In this document: in pieces, positions 9,101 through 18,585 of the stretch
Layout: the number at the start of each line of letters is the position of its first letter
How positions within the stretch are numbered: position 1 is the stretch's first letter
DNA from: Taibaiella chishuiensis
GTDB lineage: Bacteria > Bacteroidota > Bacteroidia > Chitinophagales > Chitinophagaceae
Direction: 5' to 3'
NCBI RefSeq assembly: GCF_003014535.1
Contig: NZ_PYGD01000012.1
Coordinates: forward strand, 62,001 to 126,000
Length of the DNA: 64,000 nt
Program-made: the position numbers and the translations under genes
Notes under the pieces: model-generated
What the model saw: only the letters and a program-made list of their open reading frames with translations
Databases searched by the model: none
What the model was told of the DNA's origin: nothing

Positions 9101-10997
9101 ATCTTACGATGCGGCCAAGGCGCTGATCTATATGGACGAAAGCAGCGGCCTGAGCTACAAAGGATCGAAGGCTAGTGTAACCGGCCTGTTGAGCCTCGAT
9201 CCCAACTCCGACGAAAACATCGATGGCCTGATCAACCTGGAGCAGGCGCATATGGCCTGGGCGGCCCCTTTCCTCGACGGTTATGTGCATAACCTTTCGG
9301 GTTATGTAAACGGCAGTATCTCCATTAAAGGCAAGGCTGAAGACCCCTCCACATCCGGCACCCTGCAGCTCGAGAATATCGGTTTTACCCCAGACATTAC
9401 CGGTGTGCACTACACCATTAAGGACGGGAATATCAAAGTAAGCGATACCCACTTCGAAATGGGATCGATAACGGTAGCCGATGATATGGAAAATACCGGA
9501 ACCCTAACCGGTAACATTACCCACGACAAGCTCAGTAAGATGAACTTCCGGCTGACGATGCGCAGCGATAACATCGAAGTGCTGAACCTGCTCGATTACC
9601 AGAATCCCAACTTCCATGGTAATGTAATGGCAGCCGTACAACTGCGCCTGTCCGGCCCGGTCAATAACCTGAACATGAATATTTTTGCGACGCCGCAGAA
9701 GAACTCGCATTTATACATACCCGTAGGCTATGGTAATGACCTGGGAGAATATGGTTATGTGCATTTCAAAGAATACGGGGTAGAACAGAAACCACTCGAA
9801 CATAAAAGTCATAACAAGCTCAACATACGCCTGGATGCGGTAGCCACGCCCGACCTTACGGCGACCATCATTATCGACAAGGCTACCGGCGAACAGATCA
9901 CGGCTAAGGGCAGCGGTAACATTATCCTGGATATACCGGCCGATGGCGATATGCGGATGAACGGCAATTACATTATCGACGAGGGTAAATACAACTTCTC
10001 CTTTAAACAGCTGCAGGGCGTACTGAACTACCAGGAAGAATTTACGATCAACAGCAATAGCGTGATCAAATGGAACGGCGATATCACCAATGCCGATCTC
10101 GATGTAACGGCCTATGCCCAGGTCAAAGCCCGGTTATACGATCTTATCATCAACGAGGTGGACCGTGTAGGCCTGTCGCCGCAGGAGATACGCGATGCCC
10201 AGATCATGCAGAACGTAAACGTGTACCTGACCATGCAGGGTTCGCTGAACGAACCCAAGATGAGCTTTAAACTCGATCTTGCCGAAAACCGCTCGGTAGG
10301 TACCTATGCATACCAGAAGCTGCAGCGTATCAACGGCGACGACAAAGAGCTGTTGAACCAGGTCGCTTCCCTGCTCATCCTTAAACAGTTTGTGCCGCCG
10401 GAAGGGCTCAACAACAGTGCCATATCGAGCGGCACCATCAACAACATGAGCGAGCTGATCTCCTCGGCCGCCTCCTCGCAGATCACCAACTTTGCCAATA
10501 AGGTGCTGGGTATGCAGGATCTTTATGTAGGCGTGCGGTATAAAAACTATACGCTTACCGGTTATGATCCATTAAGTCAGACCAATTTCCTGAACCGCAA
10601 CGAAGCGGGACTTAACCTGCGTAAAAGCTTTTTCAACAACCGCCTGGTAGTAGAGGTGGGCGGTGTATACGACTGGGGCCGGTCCTCGGCGCAAAGCGAC
10701 TTTACCACCAATTTCGCAGGCGACTTCCGGGTACAGTACCTGCTTACCGAAGATGGCCGTATCCGGCTTAACTTTTTCCGTACCAGCAATTACGATGCGA
10801 TCTTCCTGCAGAATATAGGCCGGCAGGGTATGGGCCTCAGTTATCGCAAATCGTTCAATAACCTGGGCGAACTGTTCCGGAGCCAGACCCGCCTGCGCAG
10901 GTTATCCGAGCAACAACAGGAACCCAAACAACTGCTGAAAAAAGCCGAGGCCACGGATTCCGTTGCGCCACCGGTTTCGATGATCCGCAAAGATTGA
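6159..10997 (+). CDS. tamB: TamB-like translocation and assembly module protein
   Basis: About 1612 residues. A single N-terminal membrane anchor (LLILFSIILVLIVLINL) is followed by a very long beta-rich periplasmic region and a C-terminal TamB/DUF490 domain (about residues 1150-1550). It is an AsmA/TamB-type bridge protein spanning the periplasm, implicated in lipid or barrel-protein transport to the outer membrane. The start is uncertain: no ATG or GTG exists between the promoter-like TATCTTTG and the anchor. CTG at 6159 would give MKRFLKIL, the usual basic start of Bacteroidota TamB proteins, while TTG at 6195 would cut off the basic residues that orient the anchor. I chose CTG. No TamA partner is adjacent, but Omp85 genes flank the window. 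Confidence 0.88.
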   Translation: MKRFLKILRTSLLILFSIILVLIVLINLTPVQNFLAQKAIGYLEEKLHTKVVLKHVRIDLLNAVALEGLFIADKQNDTLLYAGEAKLKITDWFFLKKEPVISYIGLKDAYVNLYRKRDSDTWNYQFIIDAFASKEPAKKKKEGGKLEMDLRRVDLQQIRFHMVDQWAGSDMIGELGSFSVNARDIDFSKKTIDIRSIEGDKVTFGLRDYKGGRPPRPKSTAAPVIDTTPFNPGLWKVALQKLKLTNSRFFLEDPDTKPIAGYFDETHMDITGIGIEARNIAIKGDTLKGRLEALSAHERCGFVIKKLAADVTVSPNISECKNLVLQTANSSLNDYYAMKYERFPDFEDYLTNVVMVAELKNSEVGMQDIVYFAPDLKRFEHISVKISGNGKGSVEKLNVKNLVLNDGISQLKGDLYMNGLPDIGNTFIDFRKGEVHTNGLAAFLYVPELKQEKSIDLGALSQVSFTGSFTGFINDFVAYGDIRSNLGNARADINWKLPKGAVPRYSGNLATDHFDIGRLFRLEPTLGKATVSAKVTGSGLDAKTANLKIDGTVNGIELNGYNYSNLKIDGVMASRKFEGKLKADDPNVQLNFDGRVDFAGEEPEFNLSANIAHINAKALGFTQDSIIANADMRLDFKGSNIDNFIGSAYIYNMDIRRDSTRLNIDSLQLLSTVGAGGQKQLLFSTNDIAASVTGQFSIMDLPQSVQMFLSYYLPQYVATPSKYNTRQNLDFRIDLGNTDDIVSLFSRSLHIGSNTHVSGSMNMANQELQLAGTIPYLTYGDMRFSDIQLNSKGTYSGFRLEAIANGIRFGDRDIASTVQFETNVFQDSARFQLLTTTPTSIGKAELNGTAYANRDSFYVKVLPSEFFLNQSRWEIPEGNEVVFAKNYIAISNFIFQSGLQRIAINQPGRSEKPNNALVEIRNLDLEPVNSLTGLSGTTFDGRVNGDIHVSSILSDQQIGFDLQASDIRINGDTIGTARAKGSYDAAKALIYMDESSGLSYKGSKASVTGLLSLDPNSDENIDGLINLEQAHMAWAAPFLDGYVHNLSGYVNGSISIKGKAEDPSTSGTLQLENIGFTPDITGVHYTIKDGNIKVSDTHFEMGSITVADDMENTGTLTGNITHDKLSKMNFRLTMRSDNIEVLNLLDYQNPNFHGNVMAAVQLRLSGPVNNLNMNIFATPQKNSHLYIPVGYGNDLGEYGYVHFKEYGVEQKPLEHKSHNKLNIRLDAVATPDLTATIIIDKATGEQITAKGSGNIILDIPADGDMRMNGNYIIDEGKYNFSFKQLQGVLNYQEEFTINSNSVIKWNGDITNADLDVTAYAQVKARLYDLIINEVDRVGLSPQEIRDAQIMQNVNVYLTMQGSLNEPKMSFKLDLAENRSVGTYAYQKLQRINGDDKELLNQVASLLILKQFVPPEGLNNSAISSGTINNMSELISSAASSQITNFANKVLGMQDLYVGVRYKNYTLTGYDPLSQTNFLNRNEAGLNLRKSFFNNRLVVEVGGVYDWGRSSAQSDFTTNFAGDFRVQYLLTEDGRIRLNFFRTSNYDAIFLQNIGRQGMGLSYRKSFNNLGELFRSQTRLRRLSEQQQEPKQLLKKAEATDSVAPPVSMIRKD

Positions 10998-11106
10998 TCA
11001 TCTATAACATTTCCTGCAATATTTTATAAGCGACGGCGTTTTAGGTAAAAGGTAAATCTTATTGGATTTATTCTATATTTGGTTGTAGTAACCCCTTACC
11101 TGATCC

Positions 11107-13869
11107 ATGCACAAACCCCTTTTACTCTTGTTGCTCCTGGTCCTGCTCTGCAGCCCGGGAGCCATAGCCCAGTACCGTATAGCCGGTACCCTGCGGGATA
11201 CCGTAAATTTATCTCCGGCACAATATACCTCGGTCGCGCTGTTGCGGGCTTCAGATTCCGTATTGCAGGCTTATACACGGGCCGACGAACAGGGACGTTT
11301 TACCCTGCAGACCGATACCGCCGGAGCTTACCTGTTGCTGGTGGTGCATCCATCGTTTCTTACTTACCGCGACCGGGTAACGGTTCAGCAACAGGAGACA
11401 CCGCTCGGGGCTATCGACCTGATGTCGCGCAAGCAATTGCTGCAGGAGGTGGTCATTACAGATTCAAGATCGATTGTGATTAAGGGCGATACGGTCGAGT
11501 ATACGGCCGATAGTTTTAAAACCAGGGTATACGACAATGTAGATGAGTTGCTGAAGAAGTTGCCCGGGCTTGAAGTAGGCCGCGACGGCAAGATCAAGGC
11601 CTATGGCGAAGTAGTGAAAAAAATGCTGGTCGACGGGGAAGAGTTTTTTAGCGACGACCCGGCTATCGTCGCACAAACCCTGCGTGCATCGTCGGTGGAT
11701 AAGGTGCAGGTATTCGATAAAAAGAGCGACCAGGCTGCTTTTACGGGTATCGACGATGGCGAAAGGATAAAGACCATCAACCTGAAACTGAAAGATAATG
11801 CCAAGCGCGGTTATTTTGGAAAAGTAAGTGCAGGCGGGGGGATACCCTCTTATTGGGAGAACCAGGCCATGATCAATGCTTTCAGGGGCAAAAGAAAAAT
11901 AGCGGCCTATGGTCTTATGTCCAATACCAGTACCAACGGATTGGGCTGGGACGACCAGCGTAAATACGGTGGTGGCGGTGAAATGAATTTTGACGAGGAG
12001 TCGGAGAACTTTTATGTTATGGGCGATGGCAGCAGTTACGATGGCGAAGGTTTGCCCCGGAGCTGGACCGGGGGCGCCCATTACAGCAACAAATGGCTCG
12101 GCGATTCGCTCAGTTTCAGCGGTAACTATAAATACGGCAAACAGATTACCGAAGCCGAAAGCCGGTCGGTTACCCGTTATATACTGCCCGATACGCAATA
12201 TACCAACACCGTCAACTCGGCCAACACCACCATAAGCCAGAAACATAATATAAATACGACCACCGAATACCAACTGGATTCTACGGCTTCGCTGAAACTG
12301 ACCCTGAACGGCGGTTATAACAAAAGGCAGACCGGCAGCCGGTACGCCAGCAAAGCAGAAAGCCTGGAAGGCGGACTGATCAACGATAACACCAGGTTAC
12401 AACAATCGGAAAACGAAGAAAAAAGCTTGTTGGCCACCCTGCTGTTCCGGAAGAAGTTCCGGAAAAAGGGGCGAACGTTCTCTGCCAATTTCAAAGGGCA
12501 GTTCAACGAAAATGCCGGTACCGGTTTGTTGCAATCCCGCATCAACCTGTATGCCCTGAATACGGCCGATAGCCTGGATCAGCGTAAAAGCAACAACAAC
12601 CGGGCGCTGACGGGTAACCTGAAGCTTACCTATTCGGAACCTTTATCCAAAATAGCCTCCCTCGAACTCAACTACAGCCTGAGCCTGAATAACAACAATG
12701 CCGACAACCAGACCCGGGATCGCGACCAGGGCACTGATGTGATCAATCCTTACTTCAGCAGCCACTATGTTTTTAATGTTACCGGCAACCAGGGCGGTGC
12801 ATTTTTACGGTTCAATTTTAAAAAAATCAATCTGGCCTTCGGCGGTAATATAGCCGATACGCGTTTCCGGCAAGACGACCTGATGTACGATACCAGTTAT
12901 ACGTATCATTACCTCAACTTCTTCCCGCGTGCTACCTTTACCTTCCGCAAGTCGCAGCAGACCAGCTTACGGTTTAGTTATGCCGGCCGTACCCAGCAGC
13001 CCACCATGGAGCAGCTACAGCCCCTGCGTAATAACACCGACCCGCTCAATATCGCTATCGGCAATCCCGATCTGAAACAGGCCTTTAAGCATGACTTCCA
13101 GCTCAGCTATAATGATTACCGCGTAATGACCGGTACAAGCAAATACCTGAGCGTCGATTTTCTCTTTACGCAAAATGCGATCAGCCAGCAGCAGAATGTT
13201 GATGTAAGCGGCAGGCGTAATTACCGGTATGTAAATGTGGATGGTAATTTTACGGGCTGGATGTATGGCTATTTCGGATTTAAAAAAATAGCCGGCATAC
13301 GGCCGGGCCTGGACATCAACGCCAATTACGACCGTTCGCACAACTTTATCAACGGGCTGGCCAACCGGAACGATAACCAGCAATATGGTCCCGGGTTTTC
13401 GTTATACTACGAAAAGGATACGACGATCACCCTCAGCTATAACTTCAACCCGCGGTATAACCTGAACCAATCGTCGATCCGTAAGGACATCCGTACCGAA
13501 TACTGGACCTTCGAACAACGGTTTGATGCCACGCTTACCTTGCCCCGGGGTATACAGCTGGGTACCAATATCAGCTGGAATGTACGCCAGCGGCTCGATC
13601 CGGCCGAGCGCAACAATAACGTGTTTCTCTGGAATGCCTATATCAGCAAGTCTATGCTGAAAGACCGCTCGCTGGTGGCCAAATGTTATGTAAACGATAT
13701 CCTGGACCGCAATATAGGCTACAACCGTACGACCAATGCCGAGTATATTGCAGAGAATACCTATAACACCCTGCGCAGGTATGTGCTGTTCAGCCTTACC
13801 TGGAACTTTACCAAAACCGGCGGGCAAGCGCCCGATACCGGCGCGGGCATGATCGAAATATCCGAATAA
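11107..13869 (+). CDS. TonB-dependent-receptor-like outer-membrane beta-barrel protein
   Basis: 920 residues. A signal peptide (cleavage near GAIA-QY) is followed by a carboxypeptidase-regulatory-like domain (about 23-110), a plug-like region with VVITDSRSIVIKGDTVEYTA and LLKKLPGLEVGRDGKIKAYG, and a large barrel of the OMP_b-brl_3 type that makes up the rest. This is the Bacteroidota group of receptor-like barrels that usually precedes a GLPGLI-family gene, as it does here with a 10-base gap. A -7 element (TATATTTG, 11074-11081) lies upstream. The ligand is unknown. The pair is probably one operon exporting or importing at the outer membrane. Confidence 0.9.
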   Translation: MHKPLLLLLLLVLLCSPGAIAQYRIAGTLRDTVNLSPAQYTSVALLRASDSVLQAYTRADEQGRFTLQTDTAGAYLLLVVHPSFLTYRDRVTVQQQETPLGAIDLMSRKQLLQEVVITDSRSIVIKGDTVEYTADSFKTRVYDNVDELLKKLPGLEVGRDGKIKAYGEVVKKMLVDGEEFFSDDPAIVAQTLRASSVDKVQVFDKKSDQAAFTGIDDGERIKTINLKLKDNAKRGYFGKVSAGGGIPSYWENQAMINAFRGKRKIAAYGLMSNTSTNGLGWDDQRKYGGGGEMNFDEESENFYVMGDGSSYDGEGLPRSWTGGAHYSNKWLGDSLSFSGNYKYGKQITEAESRSVTRYILPDTQYTNTVNSANTTISQKHNINTTTEYQLDSTASLKLTLNGGYNKRQTGSRYASKAESLEGGLINDNTRLQQSENEEKSLLATLLFRKKFRKKGRTFSANFKGQFNENAGTGLLQSRINLYALNTADSLDQRKSNNNRALTGNLKLTYSEPLSKIASLELNYSLSLNNNNADNQTRDRDQGTDVINPYFSSHYVFNVTGNQGGAFLRFNFKKINLAFGGNIADTRFRQDDLMYDTSYTYHYLNFFPRATFTFRKSQQTSLRFSYAGRTQQPTMEQLQPLRNNTDPLNIAIGNPDLKQAFKHDFQLSYNDYRVMTGTSKYLSVDFLFTQNAISQQQNVDVSGRRNYRYVNVDGNFTGWMYGYFGFKKIAGIRPGLDINANYDRSHNFINGLANRNDNQQYGPGFSLYYEKDTTITLSYNFNPRYNLNQSSIRKDIRTEYWTFEQRFDATLTLPRGIQLGTNISWNVRQRLDPAERNNNVFLWNAYISKSMLKDRSLVAKCYVNDILDRNIGYNRTTNAEYIAENTYNTLRRYVLFSLTWNFTKTGGQAPDTGAGMIEISE

Positions 13870-13879
13870 AACAAACCTT

Positions 13880-14629
13880 ATGCTACGAGCTATCCCATAT
13901 TTACTGATTGCCTTATTGATCCTGGCGCCTGGCCTGGTATCCGCCCAGTTTGCAGGGCGGGGTAAAATAACCTACGAACGCAAAACGAACGTAAAGCAGA
14001 AAACCCAGACCGAAAAGCAGGACGAATTTACCCAATCCCTGCTGTCGAAAATGGCGCCGGTCACGATCTCCGAATTTTCCCTGGCCTTCGACGAAAACCA
14101 GAGCAGGTACCAGTTCGAAAAAGAACGCGAAGTAACCGGGGTGGTGTTCGGTTGGGGGAAGATCGCGCGGGAAAATACCGTTTTTACCGATTTCCGTACC
14201 GGTAAAGTAAGCTCGTTAAAACAGGTATACGAAAACAATTACCTGGTCGAAGACAGCATACGCCGGTTCCGTTGGAAAATAGAAGATGAGGTACGCGTTA
14301 TTGCCGGGTATAATTGCCGCAAAGCCGTTACCCGTATCTGCGACAGCGTGGTGGTCGTCGCTTTTTATTCGGAACAGATCCTGGTAAGCGGCGGGCCCGA
14401 AGGTTTTAACGGGCTGCCCGGCATGATCCTTGGCCTGGCCATACCCCGCCTGTATACAACCTGGTTTGCCTCGGCCGTAACGCTCGAAACCCCGGAGATT
14501 GCCGTATTGCAGCCCGGCCGTAAACAAAAAAAGGCAAGCAACCAGCAATTGCTCGAAGCGCTGCATAAGGGCACCGACGGCTGGGATAAGGATTATACCA
14601 CGGCGCTAAACTGGTGGCTGGCATTGTAA
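13880..14629 (+). CDS. GLPGLI family protein
   Basis: 249 residues with a signal peptide (cleavage near VSA-QF). The family signature appears as FNGLPGMILGL around residue 180, followed by the typical aromatic beta-strand region. GLPGLI proteins are periplasmic or surface Bacteroidota proteins of unknown function that are almost always encoded next to an OMP_b-brl receptor, which is the case here. Regulation is shared with the upstream receptor gene by inference from the short gap. Confidence 0.92.
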   Translation: MLRAIPYLLIALLILAPGLVSAQFAGRGKITYERKTNVKQKTQTEKQDEFTQSLLSKMAPVTISEFSLAFDENQSRYQFEKEREVTGVVFGWGKIARENTVFTDFRTGKVSSLKQVYENNYLVEDSIRRFRWKIEDEVRVIAGYNCRKAVTRICDSVVVVAFYSEQILVSGGPEGFNGLPGMILGLAIPRLYTTWFASAVTLETPEIAVLQPGRKQKKASNQQLLEALHKGTDGWDKDYTTALNWWLAL

Positions 14630-14733
14630 TCCTTTCTTTTTTCAGCAGAGTTTGTTATTTTTAAACCTGCTGATACGGATTGTCCGTTCAGGCCGTTAAT
14701 AACCTTGCCAGCCACCGGCCGGCTTATGCTATG

Positions 14734-15690
14734 ATGAAGTTTATTGTTACTCCTATTTTACTGGCACTGGTAGCCGGGGTACAGGCGCAGGACCTCGAAT
14801 CCCTGGGTACTGCAAAAGATTACAGTTATTTCCAGCTTCGCGGTGCTCCGGTTACCGTAACGACCAGGACCCTGAAACCGCCTAAGGACACGCTTATCGT
14901 ACCCGCAGCTGCACCCGTAGCCACGGGGCCATCCTGGGGGCTCCAGAAAGAAGAACAATGGCAGTTCGATACCTCGGGTGTATTGCTGAAAGCAAGTACC
15001 CGCGAACTGCAACGGAAAAAAGAAGAGCTGCATACGGTACAGTACACTTACAGCAAACCGGGCAAACGCCTGCAGGGCATAGGTAATTACGACAAGGACC
15101 GCCTGACCGACTCTGCAGCACTGCGGTACAATAAAAGTGGCCAGTTGTTGCAGTACATTGCCACCGATGGCAAGAGCAAACCCGCTTTCCGTGTTACGTA
15201 TACCTACGACCGTAAGAAGCAGCTGACGATTATACGCAAGCTGAATGAAGACGATTTTCCCGTGGAGATGATCAAGTATAAATATGCGGCCTCCGGCTTG
15301 CTTACCGAAACCCAGCATTTCGACCGGAACTTCAGGCAGGTAGCGACCAAACGGTACAGTATAAAACGGGATAAAGACGGTATGCTGAATATGTCGTCGG
15401 CCTCGTACAACGACCTTAATGCGCTTATGGATGGCTATACCCAGGTAAAAGATGCCTCCGGCCACGTTACCGAAGAGAGCCAGGTCGATAAAGACCGTCG
15501 TGTTACCGAATACAAGGGATACGAATACAATGAGCAGGGCGATGTGGTTGCGGAAAAGGTAATTGGTGCAGCCCGGGAGGAGCACAGGGTATACCGTTAC
15601 CGCTACGACGACCACAATAACTGGACGAGCAGGGAGGTTTATATTAATGATTTGCTGGAAACTGTGGAGGAGCGCAGCCTGGCTTATTAA
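14734..15690 (+). CDS. Secreted YD-repeat-like protein of unknown function
   Basis: 318 residues from MKFIVTPILL, whose first 20 residues form a signal peptide ending at VQA-QD. A longer in-frame start at 14680 would put 18 polar residues before the signal and is rejected. The mature part contains repeated tyrosine-rich units of about 20 residues, such as YNKSGQLLQYIATDGKSK and YEYNEQGDVVAEK, which resemble YD/RHS-like beta repeats. It has no toxin domain or RHS core motif. I do not know its role. It may be co-transcribed with the GLPGLI gene, 104 bases upstream. Confidence 0.8.
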   Translation: MKFIVTPILLALVAGVQAQDLESLGTAKDYSYFQLRGAPVTVTTRTLKPPKDTLIVPAAAPVATGPSWGLQKEEQWQFDTSGVLLKASTRELQRKKEELHTVQYTYSKPGKRLQGIGNYDKDRLTDSAALRYNKSGQLLQYIATDGKSKPAFRVTYTYDRKKQLTIIRKLNEDDFPVEMIKYKYAASGLLTETQHFDRNFRQVATKRYSIKRDKDGMLNMSSASYNDLNALMDGYTQVKDASGHVTEESQVDKDRRVTEYKGYEYNEQGDVVAEKVIGAAREEHRVYRYRYDDHNNWTSREVYINDLLETVEERSLAY

Positions 15691-15706
15691 TGAGCCAGCG
15701 GTGGTC

Positions 15707-16324
15707 TTATTTGTAATCTGTTACCTGTAACAGCCTGCTTATGCCATCGTATTCCCGCTCATCGTTAGAGGCTACGATTACGAGCCGGCCTGCGGTATGA
15801 TCGCGTAACCATTGCAGGTACATCTCCACCCCGGCCAGGTCCAGGTTGCTGCAGGGCTCATCGAGCAGCAGTACAGGCGTATCGGAAAAGAAAGCCTGGG
15901 CCAGCTTTACCCGCTGTTTCATACCCGATGAAAACTCATGGATAAACTTACCGGCAGCCTGTTGCAGGCCCATCTCGTCGATCATGCTATCGATGCCGTA
16001 TCCTTTGCGGATCGCTTTAAAAGAAAAATGAAATTTGAGGAATTCCTCCAGGGTAAGCTCTTCGACCAGGTCCATGCCAGGTGCACAGTAGCTGATATGG
16101 CGGTATACATGTTCCGGTTTTACCGGTTTGCCGTTAAGGGTATAGTCGATCTTGCCCTTATTGATATCCTGCATGCCGGCTACAGCCCGCAGCAGGGTGG
16201 ACTTGCCCGAACCGTTGGCGCCCAGTATAGCATACTGCATACCCGCTTCAAAGGTATAATCAATCCCTTTGAGGATCCAGTGGCTCTGGTAACGTTTGGA
16301 AACCTGGTTAAGCGAGATCGTCAT
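15707..16324 (-). CDS. ABC transporter ATP-binding protein, no partner permease
   Basis: 205 residues from MTISLNQVSKRY. The ATPase is complete: Walker A GANGSGKS (about residues 34-41), signature SSGMKQR (about 130) and Walker B VLLLDEP. The start overlaps the lpxA stop by 17 bases, so translation is probably coupled. No membrane component is encoded nearby. The gene sits at the end of the lipid A cluster, which could mean a role in envelope export, but the small size and single ATPase domain also fit CcmA-like or other subunits. The substrate is unknown. Confidence 0.9.
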   Translation of the reverse strand: MTISLNQVSKRYQSHWILKGIDYTFEAGMQYAILGANGSGKSTLLRAVAGMQDINKGKIDYTLNGKPVKPEHVYRHISYCAPGMDLVEELTLEEFLKFHFSFKAIRKGYGIDSMIDEMGLQQAAGKFIHEFSSGMKQRVKLAQAFFSDTPVLLLDEPCSNLDLAGVEMYLQWLRDHTAGRLVIVASNDEREYDGISRLLQVTDYK

Positions 16325-17111
16325 TGGTGTTGCGGCGGGTATAACCGCGCATAATACCGCGGCCCGACTCACGGATAAAGGTTAGGATTTCATCTCTTTC
16401 GTCGGAAACCGGGATTTCCGCTTCAATGATCCTGGTGGCTTTGGCTACATTATAACCGCGTACATACAGCAACCGGTAGATGTCGAGTATATGATTGGTC
16501 TTTTCGGTGCTATAGCCCCTGCGTTTCAGCCCTACGGAGTTAACGCCTACATACGACAGCGGTTCGCGGGCGGCCTTTACATAAGGCGGTACATCCTTAC
16601 GTACCATAGAACCGCCGGTAACGAAGGCATGCGAGCCGATGCGTACAAACTGCTGTACGGCTACCAGGCCCGCCAGCACCACGTAGTCGCCGATCACGAT
16701 ATGGCCGGCCAGTGTGGTATCGTTTGAAAAAATACAGTGATTGCCGATAATACAGTCGTGTGCAATATGCGAGTAGGCCATAATCAGGCAATTGTTGCCC
16801 AGGCGTGTCATTTGCTTGTCCGAAGTACCACGGTTAATGGTTACACATTCCCTGATCGTACAGTTGTCCCCGATAATGACCTTGGTATTTTCCCCGTTAA
16901 ATTTCAGATCCTGCGGAATGGCAGAGATTACAGCCCCCGGGAAAATACGGCAGTTTTTACCGATGCGCGCACCTTCCATAATGGTTACATGCGATGCAAT
17001 CCAGGACCCTTCGCCTATTTCCACGTCTTTATGGATTACTGCAAAGGGATCGATCTGTACATTGGGTCCGATTTTGGCTTCCGGGTGTACGTATGTTAAT
17101 GGATGGATCAT
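16308..17111 (-). CDS. lpxA: Acyl-ACP--UDP-N-acetylglucosamine O-acyltransferase
   Basis: 267 residues, matching LpxA (about 260). The N-terminal two thirds are hexapeptide repeats forming a left-handed beta helix, such as IGPNVQIDPFAVI and IGDNCTIRECVTI. The catalytic histidine lies in MAYSHIAHDC around residue 120-125. LpxA transfers a 3-hydroxyacyl chain to UDP-GlcNAc, the first step of lipid A synthesis, in the cytoplasm. It follows lpxC-fabZ by 73 bases in the same orientation, the usual order in Bacteroidota. Confidence 0.97.
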   Translation of the reverse strand: MIHPLTYVHPEAKIGPNVQIDPFAVIHKDVEIGEGSWIASHVTIMEGARIGKNCRIFPGAVISAIPQDLKFNGENTKVIIGDNCTIRECVTINRGTSDKQMTRLGNNCLIMAYSHIAHDCIIGNHCIFSNDTTLAGHIVIGDYVVLAGLVAVQQFVRIGSHAFVTGGSMVRKDVPPYVKAAREPLSYVGVNSVGLKRRGYSTEKTNHILDIYRLLYVRGYNVAKATRIIEAEIPVSDERDEILTFIRESGRGIMRGYTRRNTNDDLA

Positions 17112-17184
17112 TGAAAAATATCAGGGGGTCAAAAAGAACCAGGGTAGTGGCCGATCAACCTGTTTAAGGGTTTTAAACTTCAGT

Positions 17185-18585
17185 TTATTTTTGTTTCGGC
17201 AGGATCTGGGCTACCAGTTCTGCTTCGGTTGCAATTTTGTTACCCACATACGCGGTACCGCGCATCTCGCAAATACCCCTCCTGATCGGGTTTATCAGTT
17301 CCAGTTTCAGGATCAGGGTATCGCCCGGCACTACACGTTGTTTGAAACGCACTTTATCGATCTTGATAAAGTAAGTATCATAGTTTTCCGGGTCGTTATA
17401 ATTATTCAGCGCCAGCAAACCACCTACCTGGGCCATGGCTTCGATTACCAGTACGCCGGGCATTACCGGGTTACCCGGGAAGTGGCCCTGGAAGAAATGT
17501 TCGTTAAAGGTTACACTCTTAACGCCAACTACTTCTTTGTCCGTCATGTCGATGATCTTATCAACGAGCAGGAAGGGGAATTTATGCGGCAATGATTTTA
17601 CGATATGAGTAATATCATAAACAGGAGGCTGGTTAGGATCGTAGCTCGGGATATCGGAAAGGTGTTTGTTCTTTTTAATGTACTGCTTCAGTTTGCGGGC
17701 AAATTCCACGTTAGTGGCATGTCCCGGGCGATTGGCAATAATATGGGCTTTAATGTTGTAGCCGGTAAGGGCCAGGTCGCCCACGATATCGAGCAGCTTG
17801 TGGCGTGCCGGCTCGTTGGGGTAGTGGAGCTGCAGGTTGTTGAGGATGCCTTCGCTCTTTACTTCTACTTTGGGCTGGTTAAATACTTTGGCCAGCTTTT
17901 CCAGCTCGTCGTCGCTTACTACTTTGTCCACCACTACGATGGCATTGTTGAGCTGACCGCCTTTGATCAGGTTATTTTCGAGCAATACTTCCAGTTCATG
18001 CAGGAAGCAGAACGTACGGCTGCTGGAAATTTCGCTTTTAAAGTCGGCCAGGTTTTTCAGTGTGGCATGCTGTGTGCCCAGTACCGGCGAGTTAAAGTCG
18101 ATCATCGTCGTGATCTGGTACTCATTGGCCGGGATGGCCAGCATATCTACATTTTTTACCGGGTCGTAGAAATGGATATTGGTATCTATGGCATAATAGA
18201 TCTTTTTCGCATCCTGCTCCAGTACGCCTACACTTTCGATCGCTTCTATAAACTCCAGGGCGCTGCCGTCCATAATCGGCACTTCGGGGGCATCCAGTTC
18301 CAGCAGTACATTGTCTACGCTCATACCCACCAGGGCAGCCAGTATGTGCTCGGTGGTATAGATGCGGGCTCCGTTATGCTCCAGGGTTGTGCCCCGCGCG
18401 GTATCTACCACATAATCTACGTCTGCTTTTACCACCGGCTGATCCGGCAGATCTACCCGCTTAAAACGGATACCAAAACCGGCATTGGCGGGTTTCATGG
18501 TCAGCGTTACTTCTTTCCCGGTATGCAGTCCTACTCCGCTAATCGTGACCTCGCCTTTGAGCGTTTGTTGGTATTCCTTGTTCAT
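17185..18585 (-). CDS. lpxC-fabZ: Bifunctional LpxC deacetylase / FabZ dehydratase
   Basis: 466 residues from MNKEYQQTLKG; a longer start at 18642 is rejected because it adds non-conserved residues. Residues 1-300 are LpxC, the UDP-3-O-acyl-GlcNAc deacetylase and committed step of lipid A synthesis, with TTEHILAAL and the zinc-binding HKLLDIVGDLAL. Residues 320-466 are FabZ, the 3-hydroxyacyl-ACP dehydratase, with HKFPFLLVDKI and the catalytic HFPGNPVMPGVLVIEAMAQ. The fusion is typical of Bacteroidota and links fatty-acid and lipid A flux. A -7-like TATCTTTG at 18757-18764 suggests it has its own promoter in addition to read-through from lpxD. Confidence 0.97.
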   Translation of the reverse strand: MNKEYQQTLKGEVTISGVGLHTGKEVTLTMKPANAGFGIRFKRVDLPDQPVVKADVDYVVDTARGTTLEHNGARIYTTEHILAALVGMSVDNVLLELDAPEVPIMDGSALEFIEAIESVGVLEQDAKKIYYAIDTNIHFYDPVKNVDMLAIPANEYQITTMIDFNSPVLGTQHATLKNLADFKSEISSSRTFCFLHELEVLLENNLIKGGQLNNAIVVVDKVVSDDELEKLAKVFNQPKVEVKSEGILNNLQLHYPNEPARHKLLDIVGDLALTGYNIKAHIIANRPGHATNVEFARKLKQYIKKNKHLSDIPSYDPNQPPVYDITHIVKSLPHKFPFLLVDKIIDMTDKEVVGVKSVTFNEHFFQGHFPGNPVMPGVLVIEAMAQVGGLLALNNYNDPENYDTYFIKIDKVRFKQRVVPGDTLILKLELINPIRRGICEMRGTAYVGNKIATEAELVAQILPKQK

